A stretch of 64,000 bases of DNA. It comes from Megascapheus bottae. Lineage: Eukaryota; Chordata; Mammalia; Rodentia; Geomyidae. Below are positions 1-11,340 of this stretch, in pieces; the stretch's first letter is position 1, and the number at the start of each line of letters is the position of its first letter. A program made the translations under genes and the position numbers. The stretch spans positions 186,001-250,000 of the forward strand of contig JANJXV010000192.1 of assembly GCA_024803745.1 (NCBI GenBank), given 5' to 3'. The notes beneath the pieces were generated by a model that saw only the letters and a program-made list of their open reading frames with translations, did not search any database and was not told the DNA's origin.

Positions 1-262
1 TATCTCTTATGTATCCATTCAAAATATTATCAAAATTATCTTTCTCATTAAAAATCCATTATAGATCCAAGAGTAAAATTTTTGATTAAATATATGATTT
101 TTAAAGGAGATGTGAAATACAGTGACACAGAACATAACCCATCATCAAAGAAGTAGGAATCCAAGTTCAGTGCTTCTTTAAAGGGTGAAAGACATAATCT
201 ACTGTATTAGTTAAGATGCAGGTGCTGCAAGTGAGATAAACTCATTCTGGAGTGCTCCCTGC
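1..262. other. unique AT-rich DNA
   Basis: No coding potential, known repeat or RNA gene is recognisable in this leading segment. Confidence 0.5.
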
Positions 263-498
263 AAAAGGATTGTGTGTGGGGGGAGTGGGAGGGCAGGAGT
301 TTGGCCTAGTGATAGAGTGCTTGCCTTGCAAGCATGAAGAACCAGGTTCAATTCCTCGGTACCACATACATAGAAAAAAGCTGGAAGTGGTTCTGAGGCT
401 CAAGTGGTAGAGCTCTAGCCTTGAGAAAACCCAAAGACAGTGCTCAGGCCCTGAGCTCAGGCTCAGGACTGGCAAAAACAAAAAAAAAGGATGGTGTG
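263..498 (+). mobile_element. dimeric ID-type SINE with TSD
   Basis: A SINE of about 205 bp on the plus strand. Its 5' half is tRNA-like, with an A-box-like stretch near 302-316 and a B-box-like GGTTCAATTCC at 345-355, the internal RNA polymerase III promoter elements. A second related module follows (about 385-470) and the element ends in an A-run at about 475-484. Near-identical 14-bp direct repeats flank it at 263-276 and 485-498 with one mismatch, the expected L1-made target-site duplication. The family resembles ID-derived dimers of geomyoid rodents (recall, not a search). Confidence 0.85.
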
Positions 499-1032
499 AG
501 CCATCCTTTTCTTGGTAACCTAGAGCTAACCCAGTTTTCCTCTTTTTCTTGTTTATTGTAGTTAAGAATGACTGAGTAAGGTGCATTATCCTATGACAGC
601 AGCGGCTCTATTCCTGTCTCCTATAGCAACCAGGATATGTGATGCTTTTGTCAGTAGATTGTTCCTCTGGTGTATAGCCTGAGGCAGGCTGTTTTCTGAG
701 GTTGGTTAGCTTCAGTGCAAGTGGAAAATGCACAGACAATACCTTATTACCATGTAAACTTTCCTGAGTCTTGGGAAACCATCTTGCCCTGCATCATAGA
801 CTGGCTGCCTACAGATGGACTTTGGTACATATCTGTAGGTGATTGAACCAATGCACTACATGTAATATGCTATGTGGGGAAAGATTCTAAACCTTGCAAA
901 AAAACGTTAAGCTGACTGTATCATCTACCTACCCTTAAACTGATTGCAGGTAATTTGTATGTGCACATTCTATTTCACTGGATTCATACATGCTATAACC
1001 CGTTCACATTGGACCGGTTTCACAGAAGACTA
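499..1032. other. unique DNA, nothing recognised
   Basis: No open frame or repeat signature that I can support. Confidence 0.4.
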
Positions 1033-1061
1033 GAGAGGGAGGGAGGGAGGGAGGGAGGGAG

Positions 1062-1151
<90 letters not shown>
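1033..1151 (+). repeat. (GGGA)n/(GA)n microsatellite
   Basis: A pure purine tract on the plus strand: GGGA repeats for about 36 bp and then GA repeats with occasional AAGA interruptions to about 1151. Reading frames crossing it encode only Arg-Glu repeats and are artefacts. Confidence 0.95.
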
Positions 1152-1152
<1 letters not shown>

Positions 1153-2245
1153 TTTGAGCAATATTACATTACATGTCCACAGCAGTTTAGAGATGTACAC
1201 TTCCAAGTTAAAGTGGACAATTATGGACCAAAACCCACAAACTTTCTCTTGTTCAGTGCCTTTTCACCAGCACCTAGACCACATATTGGCAGTCTATATA
1301 GAGGGGAAGGAAAAGTATTGGCTGGATGAATTGACTCATTAATAAATAACACTATACGGTGTGAAAAAAGTTCCTTTGGGTTTTGTTTTGTTTTATTTTG
1401 TTTTTACCCAATTCAATCCTTTTGAATTATTGACCACACAACCTTGGTGGCCTGTTTGGAATCTTAAGTAACTCTTGTAAGTCTTCACGAAGAGAAGATG
1501 GAGAGCCTTCAATATATGTCATATGGATTTTGCAATTTGATCTTTGTACCCCTTTTCTATACAGAGAATCTCTGACCTATTTTCTCAAGTGTGCAGTTAG
1601 TTGACGTTAATAATGAACTTGTGCTGACTATAAATCAAGTGTGAAGCAGCTGCTTTAACCTGGTCCCTCAAAAAACATTTTCAATTCCACCAGCATACAA
1701 ATGAGTGTTGTAAATAGGATTTATTGGGGGAGCTTCTATGCTGAGAGGTCCCTAATAAATATTTCAGAAGCAAGAACTAAAGAAGACAATAAGTTTGAGA
1801 CAAATGATGGTAATGTTAATGGCAAAATGTCAGAAAGGTATTCAAGGTTTTCAAGCTTTATGTATTTTCCTTCAAAAGATGAGCTTTTGAGCAATTTCAT
1901 GTGTCTATTATACCCAACTTTTATTAGAGTCCTCAGGGAGTTTTCAGAATGCTCAAGTGAACAAATTCTATCCCTCTCAATGTTCCTGCGTTTTCTGGAG
2001 GCAATCAGGCACCCAGGAATTTAGACCAAGACTTTGTTCATCAATAAATCCCAGACACCCAGCTTTCCCTATGAAGCATTTCAATACTCCTTATCTTTGA
2101 ACACAATACTTTTCATCTTTGTGGATGTTAGTTTTAGCCACATTCAGGCCATTTTTCAGTTCAAGTAGAATACACAGTATTTTCTAGATGTTCTACTTCA
2201 GAAGAACACTTGTTTGAAAATCAAGACAATTAACTTTCTTCAGAG
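1152..2245. other. unique DNA, nothing recognised
   Basis: A 107-codon open frame at 1701-2024 (+) has no recognisable domain and is within chance expectation. A T-rich GTTTT-like run sits at about 1380-1406. Nothing else is supported. Confidence 0.4.
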
Positions 2246-4072
2246 ACTTGGATCTTGTCAAATGCCTTTTCCGCGTCTATTGAGACAATCATATGATTTT
2301 TGTCCTTGCTCCTGTTGATGTGTTGAATTATATTAATTGATTTGCGTATGTTGAACCAGCTTTGCCTCCCTGTGATGAATCCAGTTTGATCATAGTGTAT
2401 AATTTTTTTGATGAGTTGTTGTAGATGGTTGGCCAGTATTTTGTTGAGAAGTTTTGCATCGATGTTCATCAAAGATATAGGTCTATAGTTCTCTTTCTTT
2501 GATGAATCTCTGTCTGGTTTGGGGATGAGAGTTATACTGGCTTCATAGAATGAGTTTGGTAAGGAACCTTCATTTTCAATTTCGTTGAAGAGCTTGAGGA
2601 GTATTGGTGTGAGCTCTGGTTTGAAGACCTTATAGAATTCAGCTGTGAATCCATCTGGCCATGGGCTTTTCTTAGGTGGAAGTTCTCTAATTGCCATTTC
2701 TATTTCAGAGCTTGAAATAGGCCTGTTGAGTTGCCTTAGTTCTTCTTGGTTCAGTGTGGGTATGTTAATATTGGCTAGGAATTCATCCATTTCATCTAGA
2801 TTCTCAAATTTGTTGGCGTAAGGTTGGAGAATTATTCCCTCATGATATTCTGGATCTTGGTAATTTCTGTGGTGATATTACCATTTTCATCTGCGATTTT
2901 GTTTATTTCGATATGCTCTCTTATTTTTTTGGTAAGATTTGCTAAGGGCTTCTCAATTTTGTTAATTCTTTCAAAGAACCAACTCCTTGTTTTGTTGATT
3001 CTTTCTATAGTTTTTTGGATTCCAAATCATTTAATTCTGCTTTGATTTTAATAATTTGCTTTCTTCTACTGGGATTAGGGTTGGTTTGTTGCTCTTTTTC
3101 CAGGAGCTTAAGGTGGGACATTAACTTGTTGGTTTGCAATTTTTCCAACTTGTTGTTGTAGGCACTCAGCGCTATAAATTTTCCTCTGAGTACTGCCTTT
3201 GCTGTGTCCCAAAGGAGTTGGTATTTTGTGTGCTCCTTACTGTTAAATTTCATAAACTATTGGATTTCTGTTCTGATCTCTTCGATGACCCATTGGTGAT
3301 TCAGCAATGTGTTGTTCAGTCTCCATGAGTTACAGGGTTTTCGTTGGTGGAGATGTGTGTTCAGTTCCAGTTTGATGCCTTTGTGGTCTGAGAGTGTGCA
3401 TGGAATAATTTCTGTGTTTCTGAATCTGTCCAGGTTTGTTTTATGGCCTAAGATGTGATCTATCCTGGAAAATGTAACATGTGCTGCTGAGAAAAAAGTA
3501 TATTGTGTTGTTGCTGGGTGGAATATTCTGCAGATGTCTGTTAGATCTAGTTGGTCTATATAGTTGTTCAGTTCTAAGGTTTCTCTGTTGAGTTTTTGCC
3601 TTGTTGATCTGTCCATAGGTGAGAGTGGTGTGTTAAAGTCACCGACAATCACTGTATTTCGATCTATGTATGGTTTCAATGTAAATAAAGTTTGCTTGAT
3701 GAAGTTCAGAGCTCCGGGATTGGGTGTGTAAATATTTAGGATCGTTATGTCTTCCTGGAGGAAAGATCCCTTTAGTAGTATGTAGTAACCTTCTTTGTCT
3801 TTTGTTACTAATTTTAGTTTGAAGTCAATTTTATCTGATATGAGGATGGCAACTCCAGCCTGTTTATGGGGGCCGTAAGCCTGATAGAGTTTATTCCAAC
3901 CCCTCACTTTCAAAAGATGCTTGTTTTTTTGGGTAAGATGTGTCTCTTGAAGACAGCAGAATGATGGCTCTTGCTTTTTGTTCCAACTAGACAGCCTATG
4001 CCATTTCATTGGAGAGTTAAGTGCATTGATATTGAAAGTTAGGATTGAGAGATATTTATTCGGTCCTATCAT
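2246..4072 (-). pseudogene. L1 ORF2 (endonuclease-RT), truncated and interrupted
   Basis: The frame starts at 4072 and encodes the AP-like endonuclease, which nicks target DNA for target-primed reverse transcription. The Leu-Asn-Ile-Asn, Gln-Glu-Thr-His, Gly-Asp-Phe-Asn, Arg-Ile-Asp-His and Ser-Asp-His catalytic motifs are all present, so the endonuclease Asp is intact here, unlike in the copies at 21.9 and 36.6 kb. A CAG-to-TAG nonsense codon ends the frame at 3257. Homology continues through 3253-3005, a frameshift in an A-run, and the early RT domain at 2790-2246. The rest of RT and the Cys/His region are absent. Confidence 0.88.
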
Positions 4073-4120
4073 TTTTAAAAGCTTTTATTTGGGCCTGTGT
4101 CTTGACAGTTCTTGTGGTCC

Positions 4121-5262
4121 TTAGATGGTATGCTGTTTAGGTGCCATTTCTTTCCCTATATTGCATTTATTTTGGTTTTCTATGTATAGAACCTCTTTGA
4201 GAACTCTCTGTAGTGTTGGTTTTGTTGTGACGTATTGTTGCAGCTTTTCCCTGGAATGGAATGTTTTTATTGTTCCCTCAGTTATGAATGAGAGCTTAGC
4301 TGTGTACAGTATTCTTGGTTGGTAGTTATTTGACTTAAGGGCATGACATATATGCTTCCAGTCACTTCTTGCTTGCATGGTCTCTGCTGAGTAATCTGGG
4401 GTTATTCTGATTGGTTTTCCTTTATAGGTTACTGAACCCTTTTCCCTGGATGCCTTTAGGATCCTTTTTTTGGTTTCTACTGATCCAGTTCGGATTACGA
4501 TGTGGCGGTGAGATGTTCTTTTCTGGTCAGGTCTGTTTGGGGTTCTAAAAGCTTCTTGTATCTGGATGGGTCTGCCCTTCTGGATATTTGGGAAATTCTC
4601 TGAGATGATTCCCTGAAGTATATTTCCAATACCATTGACCTCTTTCTCCAGACCCTCCTCAATACCAATTAGCCTTAAATTAGGCTTCCTAATTGTATCT
4701 TGGACCTCCTGAAGCGCTCTCTCATTTTTCCTAGATTTGGATTGACTCATTTTCTGTTCTTTCTCTATAATAACTAAATTATCTTCAGCCCCGGAAATTC
4801 TCTCCTCTGCATTGTCTAACCTGCTATCAAAGCTATCTACTTTATTTTTCATCTCCCTTGCTACTAATTGCTCATTTTTGATGCCTTGCATCTCTTCTTT
4901 TAGATCATGTATGGATTTCTTTAGCTCCTTGATTTCCTTTTGAGTGGTTAGCTCAGTAGCTTTATTTTCTTTGAACATTTGCTGGAGTTCGGTCACCTTT
5001 TTATTTGTGGATTCTATGAATTCATTCATCTTTCTTTGAACAGCCTTTATTATGGCTTCCTTTATGGCTTCTTCTTTTTCACTTATCACCTTGTTTATGG
5101 TTTCCTCTTGTTCAGCTATGGCTTCCTTCCTTATCTCTTTCTTTATATTTTCACATTTTTCATTAATGATGTTTATCAATTGCATTTGTACAGCACTTGG
5201 AAGACTCTCCTCTAGGTTTGCCAGTGACTGTTCCATTGGCTGTTTACATTGGGTGGGGGGGG
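4121..5262 (-). pseudogene. L1 ORF1, N-terminally truncated
   Basis: An uninterrupted frame of about 380 codons matching residues 21-398 of the intact ORF1 at 34717. It keeps the long coiled coil rich in Lys/Glu heptads, the RRM-like domain starting near the Asn-Leu-Arg-Leu-Ile-Gly motif, and the C-terminal domain, and it ends at 4121. L1 ORF1p is a trimeric RNA-binding chaperone of the L1 RNP (family knowledge). The native start and first about 20 residues are missing because the element breaks at the inverted junction; in-frame codons upstream derive from the facing L1 read in antisense. It is therefore not a functional gene, although the body is intact. Confidence 0.85.
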
Positions 5263-5269
5263 TGGGGGA

Positions 5270-5548
5270 GCCATAGCTGAACAAGAGGAAACCATAAACA
5301 AGGTGATAAGTGAAAAAGAAGAAGCCATAAAGGAGGCCATAATAAAGGTTTTTCAAAGAAAGATGGATGAATTCATAGAATCCACAAATAAAAAGGTGAC
5401 CGAACTCCAGCTAATGTTCAAAGAAAATAAAGCTACTGAGCTAACCACTCAAATGGAAATCAAGGAGCTAAAGAAATCCATACATGATCTAAAAGAAGAG
5501 ATGCAAGGCATCAAAAATGAGCAATTAGAAGCAAGGGAGATGAAAAAA
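5270..5548 (+). pseudogene. L1 ORF1 fragment (coiled coil only)
   Basis: About 93 codons match residues 66-158 of the intact ORF1, which is coiled-coil sequence. There is no ORF1 start, RRM or C-terminal domain. The frame runs into ORF2-derived sequence after the internal deletion and stops at 5560. Confidence 0.85.
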
Positions 5549-5551
5549 ATC

Positions 5552-8500
5552 ATCTTTTGAAAGTGAGAGTTTGGAATAAACTCTATCAAGCTAACGGCCC
5601 CATAAACAGGCTGGAGTTGCCATCCTCACATCAGATAAAATAGACTTCAAACTAAAATTAGTAATAAAAGACAAAGAAGGTTACTACATACTACTAAAGG
5701 GATCTTTCCTCCAGGAAGACATAATGATCCTAAATATTTACACACCCAATCTCGGAGCTCCGAACTTTATCAAGCAAACATTACTTACACTGAAACCATA
5801 CATAGAATGAAACGCAGTGATTGTCGGTGACTTCAACACACCACTCTCAATTATGGACAGATCAACAAGGCAAAAACTCAACAGAGAAACCTTAGAACTG
5901 AACAACTATATAGACCAACTACATCTAACAGATATCTGCAGAATATTCCACCCAGCAACAACACAATATACGTTTTTCTCAGCAGCACATGGAACATTTT
6001 CCAGGATAGATCACATCTTAGGCCATAAAACAAACCTGGACAGATTCAGAAACACTGAAATTATTCCATGCACACTCTCAGACCACAAAGGCATCAAATT
6101 GGAACTGAACACACATCTCCACCACTGAACAACACACTCTTGAGTCACCAATGGGTCATCGAAGAGATCAGAACAGAAATGCAACAGTTTATGAAATTTA
6201 ACGGTAAGGAGCACACAAAATACCAAGTCCTTTGGGACACAGCAAAGGCAGTACTCAGAGGAAAATTTATAGCGCTGAGTGCCTACAACAACAAGTTGGA
6301 AAAATTGCAAACCAACAAGTTAATGTCTCACCTTAAGTTCCTGGAAAAAGAGCAACAAACCAACCCTAATCCCAGTAGAAGAAAGCAAATTATTAAAATC
6401 AAAGCAGAATTAAATGATTCGGAATCCAAAAAAACTATAGAAAGAATCAACAAAACAAGGACTTGGTTCTTTGAAAGAATTAACAAAATTGACAAGCCTG
6501 TAGCAAATCTTACCAAAAAAAGAAGAGAGCATATCGAAATAAACAAAATCGCAGATGAAAATGGTAATATCACGACAGAAATTACCAAGATCCAGAATAA
6601 TATCATGAGGGAATACTTCTCAAACCTTTATGCCAACAAATTTGAGAATCTAGATGAAATGGATGAATTTCTACCCAATATTAACATAACCACACTGAAC
6701 CAAGAAGAACTAAGCCAACTCAACAGGCCTATTTCAAGCTCTGAAATAGAAATGGCAATTAGAGAACTTCCACCTAAGAAAAGCCCAGGGCCAGATGGAT
6801 TCACAGCTGAGTTCTATAAGGTAGTCAAAGCAGAGCTCACACCAATACTCCTCAAGCTCTTCAACGAAATTGAAAATGAAGGTTCCTTACCAAACTCATT
6901 CTATGAATCCAGCATAACCCTCATCCCCAAAGCAGACAGAGATTCATCAAAGAAAGAGAACTATAGACCTATATCTTTGATGAAAATCGATGCAAAACTT
7001 CTCAACAAAATACTGGCCAACCGTCTACAACAACTCATCAAAAAAATTATACACTATGATCAAACTGGATTCATCACGGGGAGGCAAAGCTGGTTCAACA
7101 CACACAAATCAATTAATATAATTCAACACTTCAACAGGAGCAAGGACAAAAATCACATGATTGTCTCAATAGACGCAGAAAAGGCATTTGACAAGATCCA
7201 TCACCCCTTCATGTTAAAAGCTCTGGAGAAACTAGGAATCCATGGAACATTCCTCAATATAATAAAGGCTGTGTATGAGAAACCTACTGCTAGTATTACA
7301 CTTAATGGTGAAAATCTAACGCCATTCCCTCTAAAATCAGGAACGAGACAAGGATGCCCACTGTCTCCACTCCTCTTTAACATAGTGTAGAATTCCTAGC
7401 CAGTGCAATAAGGCAAGAAGCAAGCATAAAGCGGATCCAAGTAGGGAAAGAGGAAATAAAACTATCCCTCTTTGCAGATGACATGATTCTGTATTTAAAG
7501 AATCCTATAGACTCTACTCACAAGCTCCTTGAGCTGATTCAAAGCTTTGGAAGAGTAGCCGGCTATAAAATCAACCCTCAAAAATCAACTGCCTTCCTCT
7601 ATGCCAACAGTGAGAGGAACGAGGCAATAATCAGGAAAGAAACTCCTTTCACAATAGCCTCAAAGAAAATAAAGTACCTAGGAATTAGCTTAACTAAGAA
7701 TGTAAAGGACCTTTTTGACGAAAACTTTAAAACCCTAAAAAAGGAAATTAAAGCAGAACTAAGGAAATGGAAAAACCTCCCATGCTCCTAGATTGGAAGA
7801 ATCAACATTGTGAAAATGACAATCTTGCCAAGAGCTATCTACAAATTCAATGCAATACCCATCAACATCCCAATGTCATTCTTTAAAGAAATAGAAGAGG
7901 CAATCCAAAATTTCATATGGAATAATAAAAGACCCCGTATAGCAAAAACACTTCTTAGCAGAAAGAACAGTGCTGGAGGAATTTCAATTCCAAACTTTAG
8001 ACTCTATTACAGAGCTATAATTCTCAAAACAGCTTGGTACTGGCACAGGAACAGGCCTGAAGACCAATGGAATAGAACTGAGGACCCAGATATTAAACCA
8101 CAGACCTATGGCCACCTAATCTTTGACAAGGGAGCCAAAAAAGTAGAATGGAAGAAAGACAGCCTCTTCAACAAGTTGTGCTGGCAGAACTGGTTAAGCA
8201 CCTGCAGAAAACTAAAGCTGGATCCTTCTTTGTCACCTTGCACTAGAATTAACTCCAAATGGATCAAAGACCTGGAGGTAAAAGCTGACACACTGAAAAC
8301 TCTACAGGAAGGAATAGGAGATACACTAGGCCTCCTTGGCACAGGTCGAAACTTTCTTAATAAGGACCAAGAATCACAACAAATCAGAGAAAGGCTGGAT
8401 AAGTGGGACTGCATTAAACTGCAGAGCTTTTGCATGGCAAAGGACATAGGTGCTAAACTAATCAGGAAGCCTACAGAGTGGGAGATCTTCACCAACCAAA

Positions 8501-9216
8501 CAACGGACAAAGGCCTCATATCTAAAATATATCAACAACTCAAAAAATTGAATCACTCCAATACTAACCTCTAAAGTAACAACCATCCCATTAAAAAATG
8601 GGCCAAAGACTTAAAGAGAGTCTTCTCTGAAGAAGAAACAAAAATGGCCTATAGACACATGAAGAAATGCTCAACATCTCTGGTCAGAAAAGAAATGCAA
8701 ATCAAAACAACTCTAAGATTCCACCTCACTCCAGTTAGAATGGCCAGGATCAGGAAAACGAAGGACAACAGATGCTGGAGGGGATGTGGCCAGGAGGGAT
8801 CACTACTACACTGTTGGCGGCAGTGCAAACTCATCCAACCACTATGGAAAGCAGTGTGGCAGTGCCTCAAAAGGCTAAACATAGAACTCCCCTATGACCC
8901 AGCAATTCCACTACTTGGCATTTACCCAACCATCCTGAAACAAGGACATACTAAACCCACTACCACAACAATGTTCATTGCAGCACTATTCACCATAGCA
9001 AAGATATGGAACCAACCTAGATGTCCCTCAGTTGATGAGTGGATCAACAAGTTGTGGTATTTGTACACAATGGAATTCTATGCTGCTGTCAGAAAGAATG
9101 ACATCGCCCCATTTGTTAGGAAATGGAAAGACTTAGAAAAACTCATATTAAGTGAAGTAAGCCAGACTCAAAGGAACTTAGGCTCAATGGTCTCTCTCAT
9201 TCGTCATAATCAGTAG
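5552..9216 (+). pseudogene. L1 ORF2, multiply disrupted
   Basis: Fragments of the endonuclease (catalytic Arg-Ile-Asp-His kept at about 6003-6014), the full RT with motif A near 7170, the Gly-Thr-Arg-Gln-Gly-Cys-Pro motif near 7340 and FADD near 7471, and the C-terminal Cys/His knuckle (C-x3-C-x7-H-x4-C) near 8774-8827. Disruptions: about 50 N-terminal codons missing, a 25-nt deletion at about 6128, a 1-nt deletion giving TAG at 7388-7390, TGG-to-TAG at 7789-7791 and CAA-to-TAA at 8572-8574. The last 190 codons are open to the native stop. Dead copy. Confidence 0.9.
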
Positions 9217-9632
9217 AAATCTTGGGCTCTACTAGCAGAGATTTGCAATAGAGCAAAATCTTGTTACATTAGGACATATAATGTGAAGCTAATTGAAAGG
9301 ACCTCCAGGATAGTGAAACAAAAGCCATATAATGAATGATTGTTGTCCTTATTGTACTATGTTGTCTCTCATCTCCTTTGCTGTCCCTTGGTTATCTCAT
9401 ATTGGTATAGTGTCTCACTTTGTTATCTGATATATTGAATTTATTTGTATTTGGATATTTGAAATTTGATAGGGAATGGGGAAAACCAAGACGGGTGGAG
9501 GGTGTTGGGGGGGAGGGAAACGGGTACCAAGACATGTGAAAGGGTATCAATGTATGTGAATTAATGCACCTTCTATCTGGCAAATATCATGTAACCCTTT
9601 TACTAATTACAATAAAAAAGAAAAAAAAATAA
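9217..9632 (+). other. L1 3' UTR with G-rich tract and A-tail
   Basis: A 3' UTR shared by all young L1 copies in the window. It carries a run of G-triplets at about 9493-9524 that could form a G-quadruplex on the sense strand, then a poly(A) signal-like AATAAA at 9611-9616 and an A-rich end. G-rich 3' UTR tracts are a known L1 feature. Confidence 0.85.
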
Positions 9633-11340
9633 AAGACCCTGTATAGCAAAAACACTTAGTAGCAAAAAGGACAGCGCTGGAGGAATTTCAATTCCAAACT
9701 TTAGACTCTATTACAGAGCTATAATTTTCAAAACAGCTTGGTACTGGCAGAAGAACAGGCCTGCCGACCAATGGAATAGAACTGAGGACCCAGATATTAA
9801 ACCACAGACCTATGGCCACCTAATCTTTGACAAGGGAGCCGAAAAAATAGAATGGAAGAAAGACAGCCTATTCAACAAGTTGTGCTGGCAGACCTGGTTA
9901 AGCACCTGCAGAAAACTAAAGCTGGATCCTTCTTTGTCACCTTGCATTAGAATTAACTCCAAATGGATCAAAGATCTGGAGGTAAAAGCTGACACACTGA
10001 AAACTTTACAGGAAGGAATAGAAGATACACTAGGCCTCCTTGGCAGAGGTCGAAACTTTCTTAATAAGGACCAAGAATCACAACAAATCAGAGAAAGGCT
10101 GGATAAGTGGGACTGCATTAAACTGCAGAACTTTTGTATGGCAAAGGACATAGCTAGTAAATTAATTAGGAAGCTACAGAGTGGGAGAAAATCTTCACCA
10201 ACCAAACAACGGACAAAGGCCTCATATCTAAAATATATCAACAACTCAAAAAAATTGAATCACTCCAAAACTAACCTCCAAAGTAACAACCATCCCATTA
10301 AAAAATGGGCCAAAGACTTAAAGAGAGTCTTCTCTGAAGAAGAAACAAAAATGGCCTATAGACACATGAAGAAATGCTCAACATCTCTGGTCATAAAAGA
10401 AATGCAAATCAAAACAACTCTAAGATTCCACTTCACTCCAGTTAGAATGGCCAGGATCAGGAAAACGAATAATAACAGATGCTGGAGGGGATGTGGCCAG
10501 GAGGGATCACTACTACACTGTTGGTGGCAGTGCAAACTCGTTCAACCACTATGGAAAGCAGTGTGGCAGTGCCTCAAAAGGCTAAACATAGAACTCCTCT
10601 ATGACCCAACAATTCCACTACTTGGCATTTACCCAACCATCCAGAAAGAAGGGCATACTAAATCCACTAGCACAACAATGTTCATTGCAGCACTATTCAC
10701 CATAGCAAAGATTTGGAACCAACCTAGATGTCCCTCAGTTGATGAGTGGATCAACAAGTTGTGGTATTTGTACACAATGGAATTCTATGCTGCTGTCAGA
10801 AAGAATGACATCGCCCCATTTGTTAGGAAATGGAAAGACTTAGAAAAAATCATATTAAGTGAACTAAGCCAGACTCAAGGGATCATAGGCTCAATGGTCT
10901 ATCTCATTCATCATAATCAGTAGAAACCTTGGGCTCTACTAGCAGAGATCTGCAATAGAGCAAAATGTTGATACGTAAGGCCATATAATGTGAAGCTAAT
11001 TGAAAGGACCTCCAGGATATTGAAACAAAAGCCATATAATGAATGATTGTTGTCCTTAATGTACTATGTTGTCTCTCATCTCCTTTGCTGTCCCTTGGTT
11101 ATCTCCTATGGTTATAGTGTCTCACTTTGTTATCTGATATATTGAATTTATTTGTATTTGGATATTTGAAATTTGATAGGGAACAGGGAAAACCAAGATG
11201 AGTGGGGTGTGTGGGGGGGAGGGAAATGGGTACCAAGACATGTGAAAGAGTATCAATGTATGTGAATTAATGCACCTTCTATCTGGCAAATATCATGTAA
11301 CCCTTTTACTAATTACAATAAAAAATTAAAACAAAAAAAA
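9628..11340 (+). mobile_element. 5'-truncated L1 abutting the previous A-tail
   Basis: Starts in late ORF2 exactly where the A-rich end of the preceding L1 stops; the boundary is ambiguous because both share AATAAAAGACCC-like sequence. ORF2 runs to its native stop at 10923, followed by a 3' UTR with a G-rich tract at about 11205-11224 and an A-rich tail to about 11340. Short A-rich sequences at both ends may be a TSD but are low complexity. Confidence 0.88.
9633..10923 (+). pseudogene. L1 ORF2 C-terminal part, open but truncated
   Basis: About 430 codons of the post-RT region and C-terminal domain are open to the native stop at 10923, with the C-x3-C-x7-H-x4-C knuckle kept near 10480-10533. 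About 28 codons between about 10172 and 10250 are out of frame relative to relatives: a missing C near 10172 is offset by one extra A in the A-run near 10246. Endonuclease and RT domains are absent, so no activity is expected. Confidence 0.82.

Larger units (their letters stand above)
2246..5266 (-). mobile_element. L1, minus strand, ORF1 to mid-ORF2, head-to-head partner
   Basis: Read on the minus strand this carries L1 ORF1 (from about codon 21), the inter-ORF spacer and ORF2 through the endonuclease into RT motif A. L1 identity stops at about 2246, just after the Asp-Lys-Ile-Gln of motif A, and unrelated sequence follows. There is no 3' UTR or A-tail. At about 5266 it abuts a plus-strand L1 starting inside ORF1, so the two copies face each other with ORF1 ends inward. 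Confidence 0.92.
5267..9632 (+). mobile_element. L1, plus strand, internally deleted, complete 3' end
   Basis: This copy begins inside ORF1 (about codon 65), lacks about 0.92 kb between ORF1 codon about 158 and ORF2 codon about 50 (junction at about 5545-5552 in an A-run), then runs through ORF2 to its native stop at 9216, a 3' UTR with a G-rich tract, and an AATAAA-containing A-rich end at 9611-9632. Relative to the 34.7-kb copy it also lacks 25 nt at about 6128. Confidence 0.92.

Noticed and set aside
955..1329. 124-codon open frame
   Set aside because: Mostly Arg-Glu repeats from translating the GA microsatellite.
1701..2024. 107-codon open frame as a host exon
   Set aside because: No domain, no convincing splice sites and normal length for chance in 64 kb.
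2246..9632. Single twin-primed L1 insertion
   Set aside because: Both orientations contain the same ORF1 and ORF2 regions, which twin priming does not produce.
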